From positions 100,271 through 164,270 of the forward strand of contig BCIJ01000004.1 in assembly GCA_001599935.1 (NCBI GenBank): a stretch of 64,000 nt of DNA. The letters are read 5' to 3'. Below, one piece after another: positions 1-12,776 of this stretch. Made by a program: the position numbers and the translations under genes. Numbering within the stretch: position 1 is the first letter of the stretch; each line of letters opens with the position of its first letter. The notes under the pieces were generated by a model. It searched no databases. It was given only the letters and a program-made list of their open reading frames with translations, and was not told the origin of the DNA. Source of the stretch: Holtermannia corniformis (lineage: Eukaryota; Basidiomycota; Tremellomycetes; Holtermanniales).

Positions 1-278
1 TTCGTCGGTGTTTCCGGTGCTCAAGGGGTTAAGCCCCGGTGTCTAGTTCGTCAGTTGTCCATAGTCTATGAACCACTTCCTTCCTCTCTGTCACTGGCTA
101 CGAAGCGCGCAGTCTGAGGCGGAAACGAGGGTCGATTTGACAGGTTGGAGAAGCTAGAACACCTGGGATAGGTAGTAAGGTACTCTGGGTACACATCTAT
201 GCAAAGATCCGGACGCAAAGAGGCACGAACGATGATGCAGACGTTGTTTCCTGCGGTAAGAGCTGCGGAATCAAAAAC
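1..278. other. left-edge stretch with no supported gene
   Basis: I see no convincing coding region here. A 76-codon minus-strand frame at 66-296 ends in the A-rich terminator of the neighbouring tRNA and has no recognisable domain, so I do not call it. Confidence 0.4.
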
Positions 279-293
279 AAAAAAAGCAAAAAA
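279..293 (-). terminator. Pol III terminator of tRNA-Ala
   Basis: On the minus strand, directly 3' of the tRNA-Ala gene, there is a T6 run (288-293) followed by a T7 run (279-285). Runs of four or more T are the normal RNA polymerase III stop signal, so the tandem arrangement suggests a primary and a back-up terminator. Confidence 0.8.
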
Positions 294-295
294 CA

Positions 296-403
296 TGGAG
301 GAGCAGTGAATCGAACACTGGGCCTGGTCAAAGGCTATTACGTAATAATAGCCATTACGTAATTAAATGCTAATGACCCGTTATACCACTAAACCACACC
401 CCC
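296..403 (-). tRNA. tRNA-Ala (AGC) with a 36-nt intron
   Basis: The minus strand folds as a tRNA. The acceptor GGGGGTG pairs with CTCCTCC except for one T-T mismatch at 6/67. The T arm is CAGTG-TTCGATT-CACTG and the anticodon stem is GGTCA/TGACC. The anticodon AGC (369-371) decodes GCU/GCC alanine codons. The pair at positions 3/70 is G-U, the classic alanine identity element, and the discriminator is A. A 36-nt intron (332-367) sits directly 3' of position 37, the canonical nuclear site. The intron has two TTACGTAA palindromes and can form a hairpin. It is a nuclear gene with a good Pol III terminator. Confidence 0.9.
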
Positions 404-639
404 GTCGATGTTTGGAGGCAAGTCAAAAAGAATAGAATAAAACACTTCCGGTCAGTAATGCACCAGACCACGTGTCGACTACATGTAAGCGGCTTAAATC
501 AGCATGCCTATAACCAGTTCAGGGACGAGCCTACACTGGTCTATGCCGCCGTACAACTAGTAACCTCCGCGACAATATTCCCGGCGACTTGTAGGAATCC
601 GGTGAAGACATCTTTTACATTTACTTGTAACTTGCAAGA

Positions 640-2339
640 ATGTTCCGACAAGCTCAAGCAGGCCCGTCGAGGCCGTATGGTACAGCCGCTGAAACCAGTG
701 AGCAGCCGGTCGCGTCGACGTTCGCGCTGCCGGAGGATGTCGGGACGTCGGTGCCTCGAGCTGAACCGTCCATGTTCGCAAAGTATATGGTGGACAAGTG
801 AGTCATATCCTTGAGAATGAACACGGCTGACACGGCAAGCCCATACTTTTCGGCGGGTGCTGGACTGATGGTGCGTCGCCGTGAGACCTCATCAAACACA
901 GCTTATCCTCCAGGGCATTGGCGTCGCCTTGACGGTGGCTCGACGTTCGGTCTCACTCGCGGCGAATCTCGCGCAACGGCGGCTGACCGTCACGCTCGAG
1001 ATCCCATCCAAGGATAAAGCGTATCCCTGGTTCCTCGAATGGATGGCAGCGCAGACGGCGGCTACACCTCCCACTGCATCTCTACGCTCCCTCCTCCGTG
1101 GCGAATCTTCCATGATGCAGCTGAAATCGCACGAGCTGGCAGTTGAAACGAGCTACACTCAACATCCCAACGGCTCGTCGTCAGCCGAGTTCAACCTGGT
1201 ACCGGGCCCAGGTACACACTACTTTCGCTATAAGGGCGCTTGGATGCGCATCGTTCGCGAGCGCGATGCCAAGCTCATGGACTTGCACTCGGGCACACCC
1301 TGGGAGACGGTCGTGTTGACAACGCTATCCAAGGACCGCGAGCTGTTCAAGGATCTGCTCAAGGAAGCGCGCGAGTGGAGTGAGAGAGAAACCGAGGGCA
1401 AGACGGTCGTTTACACCGCTTGGGGTGTCGAGTGGCGAGTGTTCGGCAAGCCACGTCGGCGACGCGAGATGGGCTCGGTGGTGTTGGGTCAGGGCGTCAG
1501 CGAGCGGATCGAACACGATCTACGCGCATTCCTCGGCAGAGGACGATGGTACGCCGAGCGAGGTGAGTGCTGCGTGTTTCCACTAGCCACACTGACGGGA
1601 CCAAGGTATACCATACAGGCGTGGGTATCTACTGCATGGACCGCCAGGGTCTGGCAAGACGTCGTTTATTCAAGCCCTCGCTGGCGCGCTGTCGTACAAC
1701 ATCTGCTTGCTCAACCTATCCGAACGAGGACTCACCGACGACAAGCTCAACCACTTGCTTGGGTTAGTCCCAGAACGGAGTTTCATCCTGCTGGAAGACG
1801 TCGACTCGGCCTTCAACAAGCGCGTGCAGACAAGCGAAGATGGGCAAGTCTGACGAGTCGCATCCAAGCTTGGGCTGACAGGCGGCAGGTACAAATCGTC
1901 CGTAACCTTTTCCGGTCTCCTCAATGCTCTCGATGGCGTTGCGTCTTCAGAAGAGCGCATCATCTTCATGACAACGAACCATTACGACCGTCTCGATCCG
2001 GCTCTGATCCGCCCAGGCCGGGTCGATCTGAAAGAGTTTCTCGACGATGCTGCACCAGAACAAGCCCGTCGTCTCTTTGTCCGATTTTACGGACAATCGG
2101 AACATCGCGGGCTCAAGCCTAGTGGCAAGGAAGAGAAGACTGGCCTCGCTGGTGTCGGCGAAGAGCTCGGGAATGATGAGGTGCAGTCGCTCGGCGCTGA
2201 AGTGGAACGGATCTTGCAAGAGCAGAGGGATCAAGGAAGAACCGTCAGCATGGCGTCGCTTCAGGGGCATTTCATTCGGCACGGCGCAAGCGAGAGTGTA
2301 GCGGGGATCGTCGACTTGTGCACCGAGAGGGTAGAGTGA
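640..2339 (+). CDS. BCS1: mitochondrial AAA protein Bcs1 (Rieske-protein translocase)
   Basis: This encodes the inner-membrane AAA ATPase that moves the folded Rieske Fe-S protein across the membrane during complex III assembly. Five exons fit: 640-797, 840-870, 902-1562, 1606-1843 and 1889-2339. The start of the BCS1-specific domain reads [11 protein letters not shown], followed by [17 protein letters not shown]. The AAA module has Walker A GPPGSGKT, Walker [12 protein letters not shown], and the tail [18 protein letters not shown] with the arginine-finger region. The third intron ends exactly at the linker into the AAA domain. The last intron (1844-1888) starts GCAAGT, a GC-AG intron, and only this choice keeps the AAA frame open. 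The start is the first ATG giving the hydrophobic N-terminus typical of the family. Confidence 0.93.
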
Positions 2340-2388
2340 ATACACATTGCGCATGCATTGCAATCGTCATGGCGTCTGGCAGGCGTCT

Positions 2389-3932
2389 CTACCACGATTG
2401 TAACAGACTTCTAGAAAGGCGTGCCTGCTGTACGTGAGCACCGCCGACGAGAGGCTGCGACTGACCGCCCAGGAAGTTGTCCGCGTCCGCGGCTTGCTTG
2501 TCCCAATCATCTTTGAATGCGGCAATGCCGACAAGAATGCCCGAAGCGAAGACTGCCGCTCAGCATGCGATACTGATTCAGAGTAATCACGCACAGACAC
2601 ATGAGATCATGAGCCAGAAGATGCCTGCACTCGTCAGTCATCTGTGCGATAATCCACGCGAACAGCGCACCCCAAACCTTGGGACCGCAGCAACCGATCA
2701 TATGCGCAAACTCGGACGCATCCGAAGTGTTGACTTTACGGGCGATGGTGTCCTGTCGCGCTCAGTACTGCCGGTGGTAGCCCGTACTCACATCTATGAT
2801 GTCCCACTTGTGCTGATTAGCACTAGATTGCACGGCCTGAGGCCACTTACGATCGAGTAAAAGCACGACATCACTCCGATGAACCTAGCCAGGATGGTGA
2901 GCTGGCTCGCCCAGCTCTTGCGGATACACGCACAGAACCACGAAACGAAGGGCGACAGAGTCGCCGAAGAGCCAGGCGACCTGGAAACGAGTTCAACGAC
3001 CGTGCGTACCATGTAATGCTCCACTGACCACCAAGAGCGCGGCCATGAAAAAGATGGTGAGCCACGCAATCCAGCTCTTGCGCGCCCACCAAAGGGTAAG
3101 CAGCCAAGAGAATGCGAGGATCAGGGTTGCGACTTTCGAGGCGTTTGTGTCAAAGCCCTGTGCATGTCAAACGTCACCTGTAGCGTGCGACCTGCACTCA
3201 CGGCAGCGATCAGCGCTGCACCGATGAAGGAGCTGCCCAGGTAGCCAGCGGGCAGGGTGATCTGTCTCTTAAGTGACTTGGGTCTGTTGAAGATTCCACG
3301 TACTGCCGGTATACCACCCCGCATCCTTGTCGTACCGCCTTCATTAGGGTCAAGCTGAATCGACTCGACGCTACCGCACGTAAGGATGCCAGCAAGAGCG
3401 TGCGAGCTGAGATGTCAGAAGTCCGCCTTTTCACGTCGGTAGACTCGCAGCTCATGCAGTCCGACAGTCTGGTCAAATGTCAGCATTGTTCTCCTGAAAC
3501 GACAGACTTGCCAAGAGCTTGAAAGGGTAGATGATCTTCTCAAGAATCGGCACTGCCGAGGTCAATCGCCACTTTACTGCAGGCCTCCACTGATTCACCA
3601 TGCCTGGCTCTAGGATCAGTGCAGCTTCCTGTTCTCTGGCTTGGCGAGTACTCACCACTTATAGCAATTAGCACTACAACAGCAGGATGGCTAGGTTGCT
3701 CACCACTGCGCAACGTCAGTTGCGTTTGCCACCATGCGCCCCTCCCCAACTCACGAATGCCTATCGCTACGACATAGCACGCCGCGACGATCAGCGTTGT
3801 CCTAGTGAAATCAGCTTCTGTTAGTTACGACGCCAACGCAACCCACCGCTGTGTGCTGTTTGGCGTCAACACCTCGGCCGCGCCTCTTCTCACGAGCTGG
3901 TGTGTTGCCTCGTTCAGTGCAAGAGGTGCCAT
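2389..3932 (-). CDS. M50B-like integral-membrane zinc metallopeptidase
   Basis: This is a polytopic membrane protein of the Peptidase_M50B family. Its cellular role in fungi is poorly known; M50 proteases generally cleave within membranes. From the start at 3932, MAPLALNEATHQL precedes a first TM segment (TTLIVAACYVVAIGI). Then come YPFKLL, the zinc motif HELSH inside TVGLHELSHALAG, and LPAGYLGSSFIGA, a family signature. Further TM helices follow, with the typical spacer ARKVNTSDASEFAHMIG before the last ones. The tail is hydrophilic and ends at 2389-2391. The HExxH motif is only completed by splicing: a 20-nt exon (3449-3468) codes TVGLHEL and is bordered on both sides by GC-AG introns. At least eight introns are needed, so some exon edges are provisional. 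Confidence 0.82.
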
Positions 3933-4197
3933 GATGTCAATCTGCTATCACTGTGTGACTGCCTCTTTGTCAGTTCACCTAGGCGCGATCGCACGAAGGA
4001 GATGGCACGGTCCGACGCCGATCCGAAGGATAGGAGGCGAGGCACTGCGGAAAGGGGCTCGTGGCGGTGCGCTTGTAGATCCTCGACCAACACCGCCCCA
4101 AGTCGCGCAGCGGCAGCTGCAACCAGCTGAATGCAGATCGAGCACCTTCGCATACCGGACATATACAATACGAACAATGCTATCACAAGATCACCCT

Positions 4198-6329
4198 CTA
4201 AAACGCCCAGTTGTACACCTTCTTGAGCGCTGACCGCTTCGCGCCCGCCTCCGAGTTGTTGGCCGCCTGGCGCGCAAACTCCATAGCCTCTTCGTGTTCC
4301 TCGATCTCTTGCAGGCCGCTGGTCAGGTCGCAGTTCTCCGACTTGACGATGTGAGTCCGCTTGATGACCTTCCAAAGAGCAAAGACGATGATGAAGATGA
4401 TTGGGGCAGCGTAGGCAAAGATACTGAGCAGGGTCAGCACTGCTAAACGGCTGCGCTGACAAGACTCACAAGTCAGGAGTCGACCACCCGCCCTTCATGA
4501 ATACAGGGTAGCCGTTCGAGAGGGTGACAATGCCGGAGGCGACAAGGGCGTACCAGGCGCCGTATGGTTGGTACTTGGACTTGACAGGCAAAGTTCCACG
4601 GTCAAGGCCGGCCGTGTTACAAGCCATGTAGAAGCGGGTGTAGGTGAACGCCATCGACATCCAGTTGACGAGCTGACTAGCCGTCGAAATGTTGATGAAC
4701 CAGTCAAGCACAATGCTCGAGTCGGACGAGACTTGGAGGAAGGTGAGGCAGGCGACAGCCATGGTGATAAGCACCGCGACGTATGGAACGCCGTTGCGGT
4801 TGACGCGTCGGATGAACTTTGGCGCTTGGGCGTCAAGAGCAAGACCGCTACGAGGCGTCAGCAGAGCTCTGTGATCAACCCTTATGTACGCACTGGAGAA
4901 CACGCGAGGCGCTGAAGAGGAACCCAGAACCTGCAGAGTAGACCGAGGTGGCAATGCCGGCGTTGACAACCGAGGGGAGACCCTTGATGTTCAAGCGGGT
5001 CATGGCGGCAACGTAAGGGGAACGACCGGCGCCTGGAAGGCCATCCGTGACGGCAGCGGTGAGGATGGGGTCGTTGTAGGGAACAAGGATGCCGACAGCG
5101 AAAGCCGACATGATGAAGCTGCGCGCGTCAGTGTGTGCTAGCGCGGTTAATGGCGCAAACTTACAAGAGGATCAGGCGGATGATGACGGTCTTGAAAGCA
5201 ATAGGCATGACCCTAAGGAACACATCAGAGGAGCCCACAGATCGCGAGATTCTACTCACTTGCGGGGGGCGACAGTCTCACCAGCGATCATGGACAAAAA
5301 GTCAGGGCCAGCAACAGCGCTAGTCCGTGTCAGCTAGTGGTTCTCTACAGATCGATTCACTCACAAGGCGGCGTTGAGGACGGCCGACCAAAAGCCCCTC
5401 AGGCGACCGACACTCGTCTTGCCGTAGTAGTCCGAGATTGGTCCTGGGTTCTTCCAGAACCGGAAGCCAAAGCGGTCCTTGAGTGGGTTGGCTCCCAACA
5501 TGGTGCAAAAGGTGAAGATGAAAAGACCGAGCATGAGGATGACTTTGCCTAGGAGCGTGTGAGCTGACGGTCTCTTGCGATTTACGGTGACCTACACAGT
5601 ACAATCCAGAACTCGGACTCGGCAAAGTACTTGGCAGACCAAAAGTGGAGCATGGCATAGGTGGCCAAGCAGCAGAGTGGGATGATGACGGGGTGCAAGT
5701 CCTGCAGTGTATCAGTCGACTGCCCCGAACGCTAACCGGCCGACGTACCGCTACCCAGAAACCGATGATAGTGTGCAAAGCGGTGATCTCAAAGCAAAGC
5801 AAAGAGCACATGGCGATGTAAAAGTTCCAAGCAGTTGCGACGCCGAAAGCCTCGTCGACCCAACGGCTGGCGAAACGCGAGAAAGACGACTCGATAGGGA
5901 GGTAGCAGACCATCTCGGCTTGGCCTTCATTGACGCTGCGAGAGTTCAGCTGAGCTCAAGCGCCCATTGCAATAACTGACAAGAAGATGACCGAACACCA
6001 GAAGATGTAACCAAGAAGCAAGAAGAGAGGACCACCACGGACTGGACGTGATCAGCATGGATTTGGATTGTCACGTAGACACTCACGAAGTGGTACACCG
6101 ATGGAAACGAAGACCGCGGTACCTGCGCTACATCAGCGGCGAACTCGTTTCAAGCGCAGCACTCACCAATCGTGGCGCCAATCGAGTACATCTGCACTTG
6201 ACGCTGAGTAAGGACACGATGAGCGGCATTACTAGTGATTGCCGGCCCGCTGTGTTCGACGCTCGTGTCGTTGACCTCAACCGAGGCCGCATCTTTGCTG
6301 TTCTCGCGACCCAACTTTGACATCTCCAT
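4198..6329 (-). CDS. plasma-membrane amino-acid permease (APC/YAT family)
   Basis: This is a 12-TM proton-coupled amino-acid permease of the yeast amino acid transporter group. From the start at 6329 a roughly 45-residue hydrophilic N-terminus leads to HRVLTQRQVQMYSIGATIG and TAVFVSIGVPL (TM1), then GGPLFLLLGYIFWCSVIFLS. The acidic loop before TM3 (AEMVCYLPIESSFSRFA) is typical. Central parts read LVPYNDPIL and SAGSGFLFSASR; TM8-10 lie at 4466-4900. The last exon carries TM12 and a Lys/Glu-rich cytosolic tail ending YNWAF. The substrate cannot be deduced. One junction near 5950 has no clean GT donor in frame and remains unresolved. An upstream in-frame ATG at 6428 would add 33 residues; I prefer 6329. 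Confidence 0.85.
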
Positions 6330-7442
6330 CTTGGACGGTGCTTGACTGGTTGATGGGATAGATGGAGGGGAAGCTAACGCGCAGTTCGGGCCGAGTATAA
6401 GACGTCTCACTGGCTCGCTGTCTTCCAAGGCCTATCATCGCGAACGCAGAGGTCATCAAACGAGGCCAGGTTTTCGCAGTGCCTGAGCTGTAAGCGATCT
6501 CGTAAGGCTTGGCAGAAGCTGGCCCGACGCTCGTCGCCATGTCTCCGCGATGCCCCGCCGCTTGGAGGCGTGGAGTTCGCTTGTAGAGGGCCTGTTGGAC
6601 GAATCACGGGGCCGGCATCGCCGGCTATATGTGGTTGGCTACAAACGTCTGCGGTTGACACCACCAACGGCTTTACGGGGTGATACTTTGGTCCGACTCT
6701 GTGTTGCAAGATCTCGCTTGTAGCGCTGGCGATCAAGTTCCGCCCGACACAGACATGAATGCTACTCACTGGTACAAAGTGCTCGCTTGCAGGGTATCAG
6801 TGCAGCTGACTGGGGTCGTCCGCTCTGGCTCGGTGAAGGACGATCATTTGTCATGTCCCTGAACAAGCAACGGCTCGTTAGGAGATCGCGTGGATATCAG
6901 TTTGTATCGTGTTCATGTGATCATGGCTCGTTCAAGCATGGTCACCTGAGCGTCGCGATGACAAGTTCTCCCCTCCTCGTAGCTGTGACGCATCCGGGCA
7001 GTACTCATCGGTCAAAGTAGACTGAGGAAACGGCGAGCGAGGTATCTGTACTGGTGTCCGCGGCGCACGCCAGCCAGAGTACGCTCCGTACCGGCAAGCG
7101 GGCTGGAGCTGACCGACCGACACGCGGATGTATCGGATAGCACGCACGAGCATGCAACTGCGTGTTGCTTTGGCTTGTAGCTTGCACTTAGGGTCCTTGA
7201 CAATGATCGCTCTCAGCCTTTGAAGACCCGAAAGGCAGCGAACCAAAGGCATCGTCAAAGACTGCATCATAGACCATGTATTACGTAATCAACTTGAACT
7301 CGAGTCACCATGAGCTTCGGGCGAGAGCAAAAGTCGGACAGTGCATTCGAAAGACCTTCCACTACCACAGCTGCGACTGCATTCACAGCGCAGTCTTGAC
7401 GACAAGCTAGGAGGAGATATTATCTTGAGCAGAACCACAACA
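6330..7442. promoter_or_regulatory. shared upstream region of the permease and isopropylmalate synthase genes
   Basis: About 1.1 kb separates two divergently transcribed amino-acid genes, with no credible coding frame. It must hold both promoters. Near 7087 there is CCGTACCGG, a CCG/CGG inverted pair with 3-nt spacing, and near 6610 GCCGGCATCGCCGGC. Such CCG/CGG pairs are the kind of site bound by Zn2Cys6 regulators, but neither matches the CCG-N4-CGG spacing of Leu3, so a specific regulator is not assigned. Confidence 0.4.
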
Positions 7443-9671
<2,229 letters not shown>

Positions 9672-9814
9672 GGAAACATCAAATGACGAAATGCAATGTT
9701 TACATCTTGCCTCGCAGAGGAGTAACGACTGAATATCCATCTCTGAACCGGCCTCCCTAGGCCGCGGCGATTATGTACGAAATCAAAAGAGTCTGGCTGT
9801 TGAGCCCTTTTGGC

Positions 9815-11983
9815 TCAGATAGTGACGCCAGCGCCAGCTATGACCAGGCCGCCGAATTGAGCCGTAAGACGACTGATGCCTTCCCAATTGCCAACGTGAC
9901 CGATGGTGATCTGCTCGCCGTCGTCTGTTGCGCCTGCACCACTCTCGGTGACTGGAAGACCTGTAGCCGAGGCTGAAGCCGAAGACGCTGAGGCAGATGC
10001 AGATGCAGGTGCCGAGGAAGACGTGCTCGAAGCTGATGCCGACGAGCTCGTCGATGTTGACGAGCTCGCAGCACTCGACGATGCAGCGGTCGATGATGAC
10101 GAGGGTGGCGGCGTCCAGGTCGAAGTGGACGATGGCTCGACCCAAGTCGAGGTTGACGAGGGTGGCGGCGTATAGGTCGATGTCGGCGGCTGCCACTCGG
10201 ACGTCGAAGTTGAAGGCTGTGGCTGTGGCTGAGGCGCCGCGGACGAGGGTGCAGGCTAAAGTGACGGAATCTGTCAGCAAGTCCCGCTGGCGGCTTGCGT
10301 CCACATACCTGCGACGGCGCATCGTCATTGAACCACCACGTCATGTCCATGACGCCAATCTGGGTTCGGTCGCCCAAACCAAACGAGTCGAACAAGCCGG
10401 GCGAGAAGTCGAGGTAGCCGTATGCGCCTGCAAGGTCCGCTGTGTCAGGGTGTTCGCCGTAAAGACTAACCAGGACATACATGTTGGGCACTCGTCCAGG
10501 ATCTGCGCTTGGCGCGTCGTGCCTCCATGTTGGATCGTGATCCACTTGAAGCAGTTGGGACCAGGGTAGCCTCCGCCGTACTGGGCCGAGTTGAGCGCGA
10601 CCATCATGTCGCCCTCGTTGCTACGCATCAAGTCAGCAAGCTGGTGCTGAGACTTCGGTGCAAGCTAGCTCATGCTGTGATTGGCATGTCATTGCGGCTA
10701 GACTTGGCTGGGGACACGAGCAGTGTTTAGTCCATCAGGCATGCAGTTCGCTTGTGGCATGGGCACTGCGCACTGCAGCCAGACAACAGGCAAAGCGGGT
10801 CAGAAGAGTAGGGCAGCGGCAGCAGACACTGTCTGAAAGCGGAGACGAGCCCACAAGCCGGACGCAGCTCAGTCGTTTCGAAAACACCCGCAAGTACCAT
10901 GGCTCTGCGAGAACGAAGCGAACAAAGCTATATCGCGCCGTGAGACTCGCCGCACACCCCATAGGGTCGATCGCAACATGACCAAGGTCGAGACTGGATA
11001 AGAGTCTAGCACCAAGTCGTGAACGTGAGAGCGTTCATCAAACAGCTACCGCGTGACACCACGGCCAGCGCACCAACTGTCCGACGATTATGATGGCGCA
11101 CAGACAGCTGCTTGACATGTCACTTCACGAGGTTCTGACTCGATGAGTGACTGCGTTGCACAGCTAGTGTCACCGATCTGCCGTCGGACGGATCGGGCGA
11201 CGAATGTAATGGGATCACTGCGCCGACTGATTGCACGAGAACCATCATGTACACAGCGAACGGAAGAGCAGAGAGACCGCTCACGTCTACGATAGCGAGG
11301 CCATCGGCCTTACAGAGTCTTCCTTCGAAGGACTTGGCCATTCACCAGGGCCGCACGCTTCGCGACTAAGGAGATCCACAGAGAACGCGGTTCTTGGGAG
11401 ATTGCACCATCGATTCGAAGCTCGAGATGATAGCGAACGCCGAACAGTTTGCAAACATCCGCTATGCAGGTGCTCGAGGTGCGAGTCGTGACGTCGCTTT
11501 GAGACGTCACTTCTGATACACACAATCTACCCTGTGCGATTGATAGCGGGGACGAGTAGACGTGCAACTCGCGCACGCCTCAAGGTGCCAAGCTATGCCT
11601 GAGAGCGTGATCTGCCTCTATGGCAGTCCGGCCCGACTTCAGGACGTAGCCGAAGCTTGAAAGAGCATGGGATCGGCCGCTTACCTGTACTGTCCGCAGG
11701 CACCCGTACCAGCTATGATCAACGGTCAGCATCCATCAGTGGCAAGAGCGAGATGCAGGACAAGGGCCTCCCTGATCCCGCACATCGACGCACTCTGATA
11801 CCATGTTGCGACTCCTGAGAATGTCTGGCCGCGCTTGGCAATAGCATCGGTAGTGAGAGTATCATTGCCGTTGATCGTGCGTGCAATCTTGCTATGGTGG
11901 CGACGTGGGTGCTGTGCGGGCCCTGCGGCTGCAACGAGCGATGCCAGGCCCAAGAGGGGGAATAGGAATGTCGAGAGGTGCAT
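9815..11983 (-). CDS. secreted, probably GPI-anchored double-psi beta-barrel protein
   Basis: The product starts with a signal peptide (MHLSTFLFPLLGLASLVAAA). A double-psi beta-barrel (RlpA/barwin-like) domain follows, reading FSGVATWYQTGTGACGQYS, then DMMVALNSAQYG, ILDECPTCAYGYLDFSPG and QIGVMDMTWWF. Such domains bind polysaccharide or modify cell walls without hydrolysis. The C-terminal half is a Ser/Thr/Pro-rich stalk with imperfect TWTPPPSS-type repeats and a short hydrophobic end (GGLVIAGAGVTI) that looks like a GPI signal. Exons include a 28-nt one (11685-11712), then a 1,064-nt intron (10621-11684), then the rest. The junction AG|C = Ser restores the barrel motif exactly. I chose the ATG at 11983 because the frame upstream to 11992 has only GTG. 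Confidence 0.82.
10621..11684 (-). other. 1,064-nt intron of the DPBB gene
   Basis: The intron begins GTAAGC and ends TTGATGCGTAG on the minus strand. Flanking exons encode contiguous conserved barrel residues, so the splice is well supported. It is about 20 times longer than the usual introns here. Open frames inside (for example 11231-11491 plus and 10735-10962 minus) resemble no protein I know, and I found no tRNA-like T arm. Confidence 0.7.
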
Positions 11984-12776
11984 CAGTGGCACTTGGCTTG
12001 AGGCTGCCTGCTGCCGTGCACTGCAAGTCTTGCTTCCTACTCGCTCACTCGTTCACCGGTGTTGACGTTTTGGTCTGTTCGATGGTACGGTGCACCGACG
12101 GCCGTGTCAAAGGACTCTGCGTCTGTGCGTTGCAGTTTTGCCTGGGATGTTGGCCGAGCTGTGACCGGCTTGCGTGTCGGGGTGTAAAGAGTGTGTCGGG
12201 TGCTGGGATCTGCTTGGCTACCTGCGCTGCTCTGGCTGAGGATGGGTAGGATGATGAGGATGGGGATGGCGCTCGGCGGTCGTGTTTGGTCAGAAAGGAG
12301 GTCAAACGCTCTCAGGGGCGGAATGCCACACAACGGACACGAGGCGATTCAGCGTGGCGCAACAAGGCAGCTTGCACGGCGGACTGATATACAAGCATGC
12401 AAGTATGCTGGCGTGCAGTCATGTATACGGAGCATGGAGGGATAAGTACGGCTGCTGACAAAGTGACAGTACTCTGGAAGGTGCGAGCCCCTGTCTAGGC
12501 GAGTGGTGAAAGTGGCACTTCGAGCAGCAAGCTGTGTAGACTTGAACATGACGCAACCGCGCATACTGTCGGCTGTCCAAGTCTTGTCATCAGTAGAAAG
12601 ATACCCTCATTATCTACTACCAAAATACCCTGCTGCCGTGTCCCTGCCAGCTCTTTGACAACGAGAGTCGGACGCCACCGGACCGCATCCGTCATTGTGG
12701 CCGCTGCACGTGGCACAAAGGACCGCACCGACCGCAATCAGCGCAGCGCAACGACCCGCAACGACCCTCATCCAAC
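11984..12776. promoter_or_regulatory. divergent promoter region of the DPBB and carboxypeptidase genes
   Basis: About 790 bp lie between two genes that start in opposite directions. No coding frame is supported. It should contain both promoters; I see no motif I can name with confidence. Confidence 0.35.

Noticed and set aside
66..296. 76-codon minus-strand frame at the left edge
   Set aside because: It overlaps the tRNA terminator, has no domain, and its first residues come from the A-rich terminator sequence.
7341..7442. N-terminal extension of 2-isopropylmalate synthase
   Set aside because: The upstream in-frame codon is GTG, not ATG; the ATG at 7443 gives the conserved MPMLS start.
10735..11576. 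Open frames on both strands inside the long DPBB intron
   Set aside because: They are short, overlap each other and resemble no known protein, so they are not called as nested genes.
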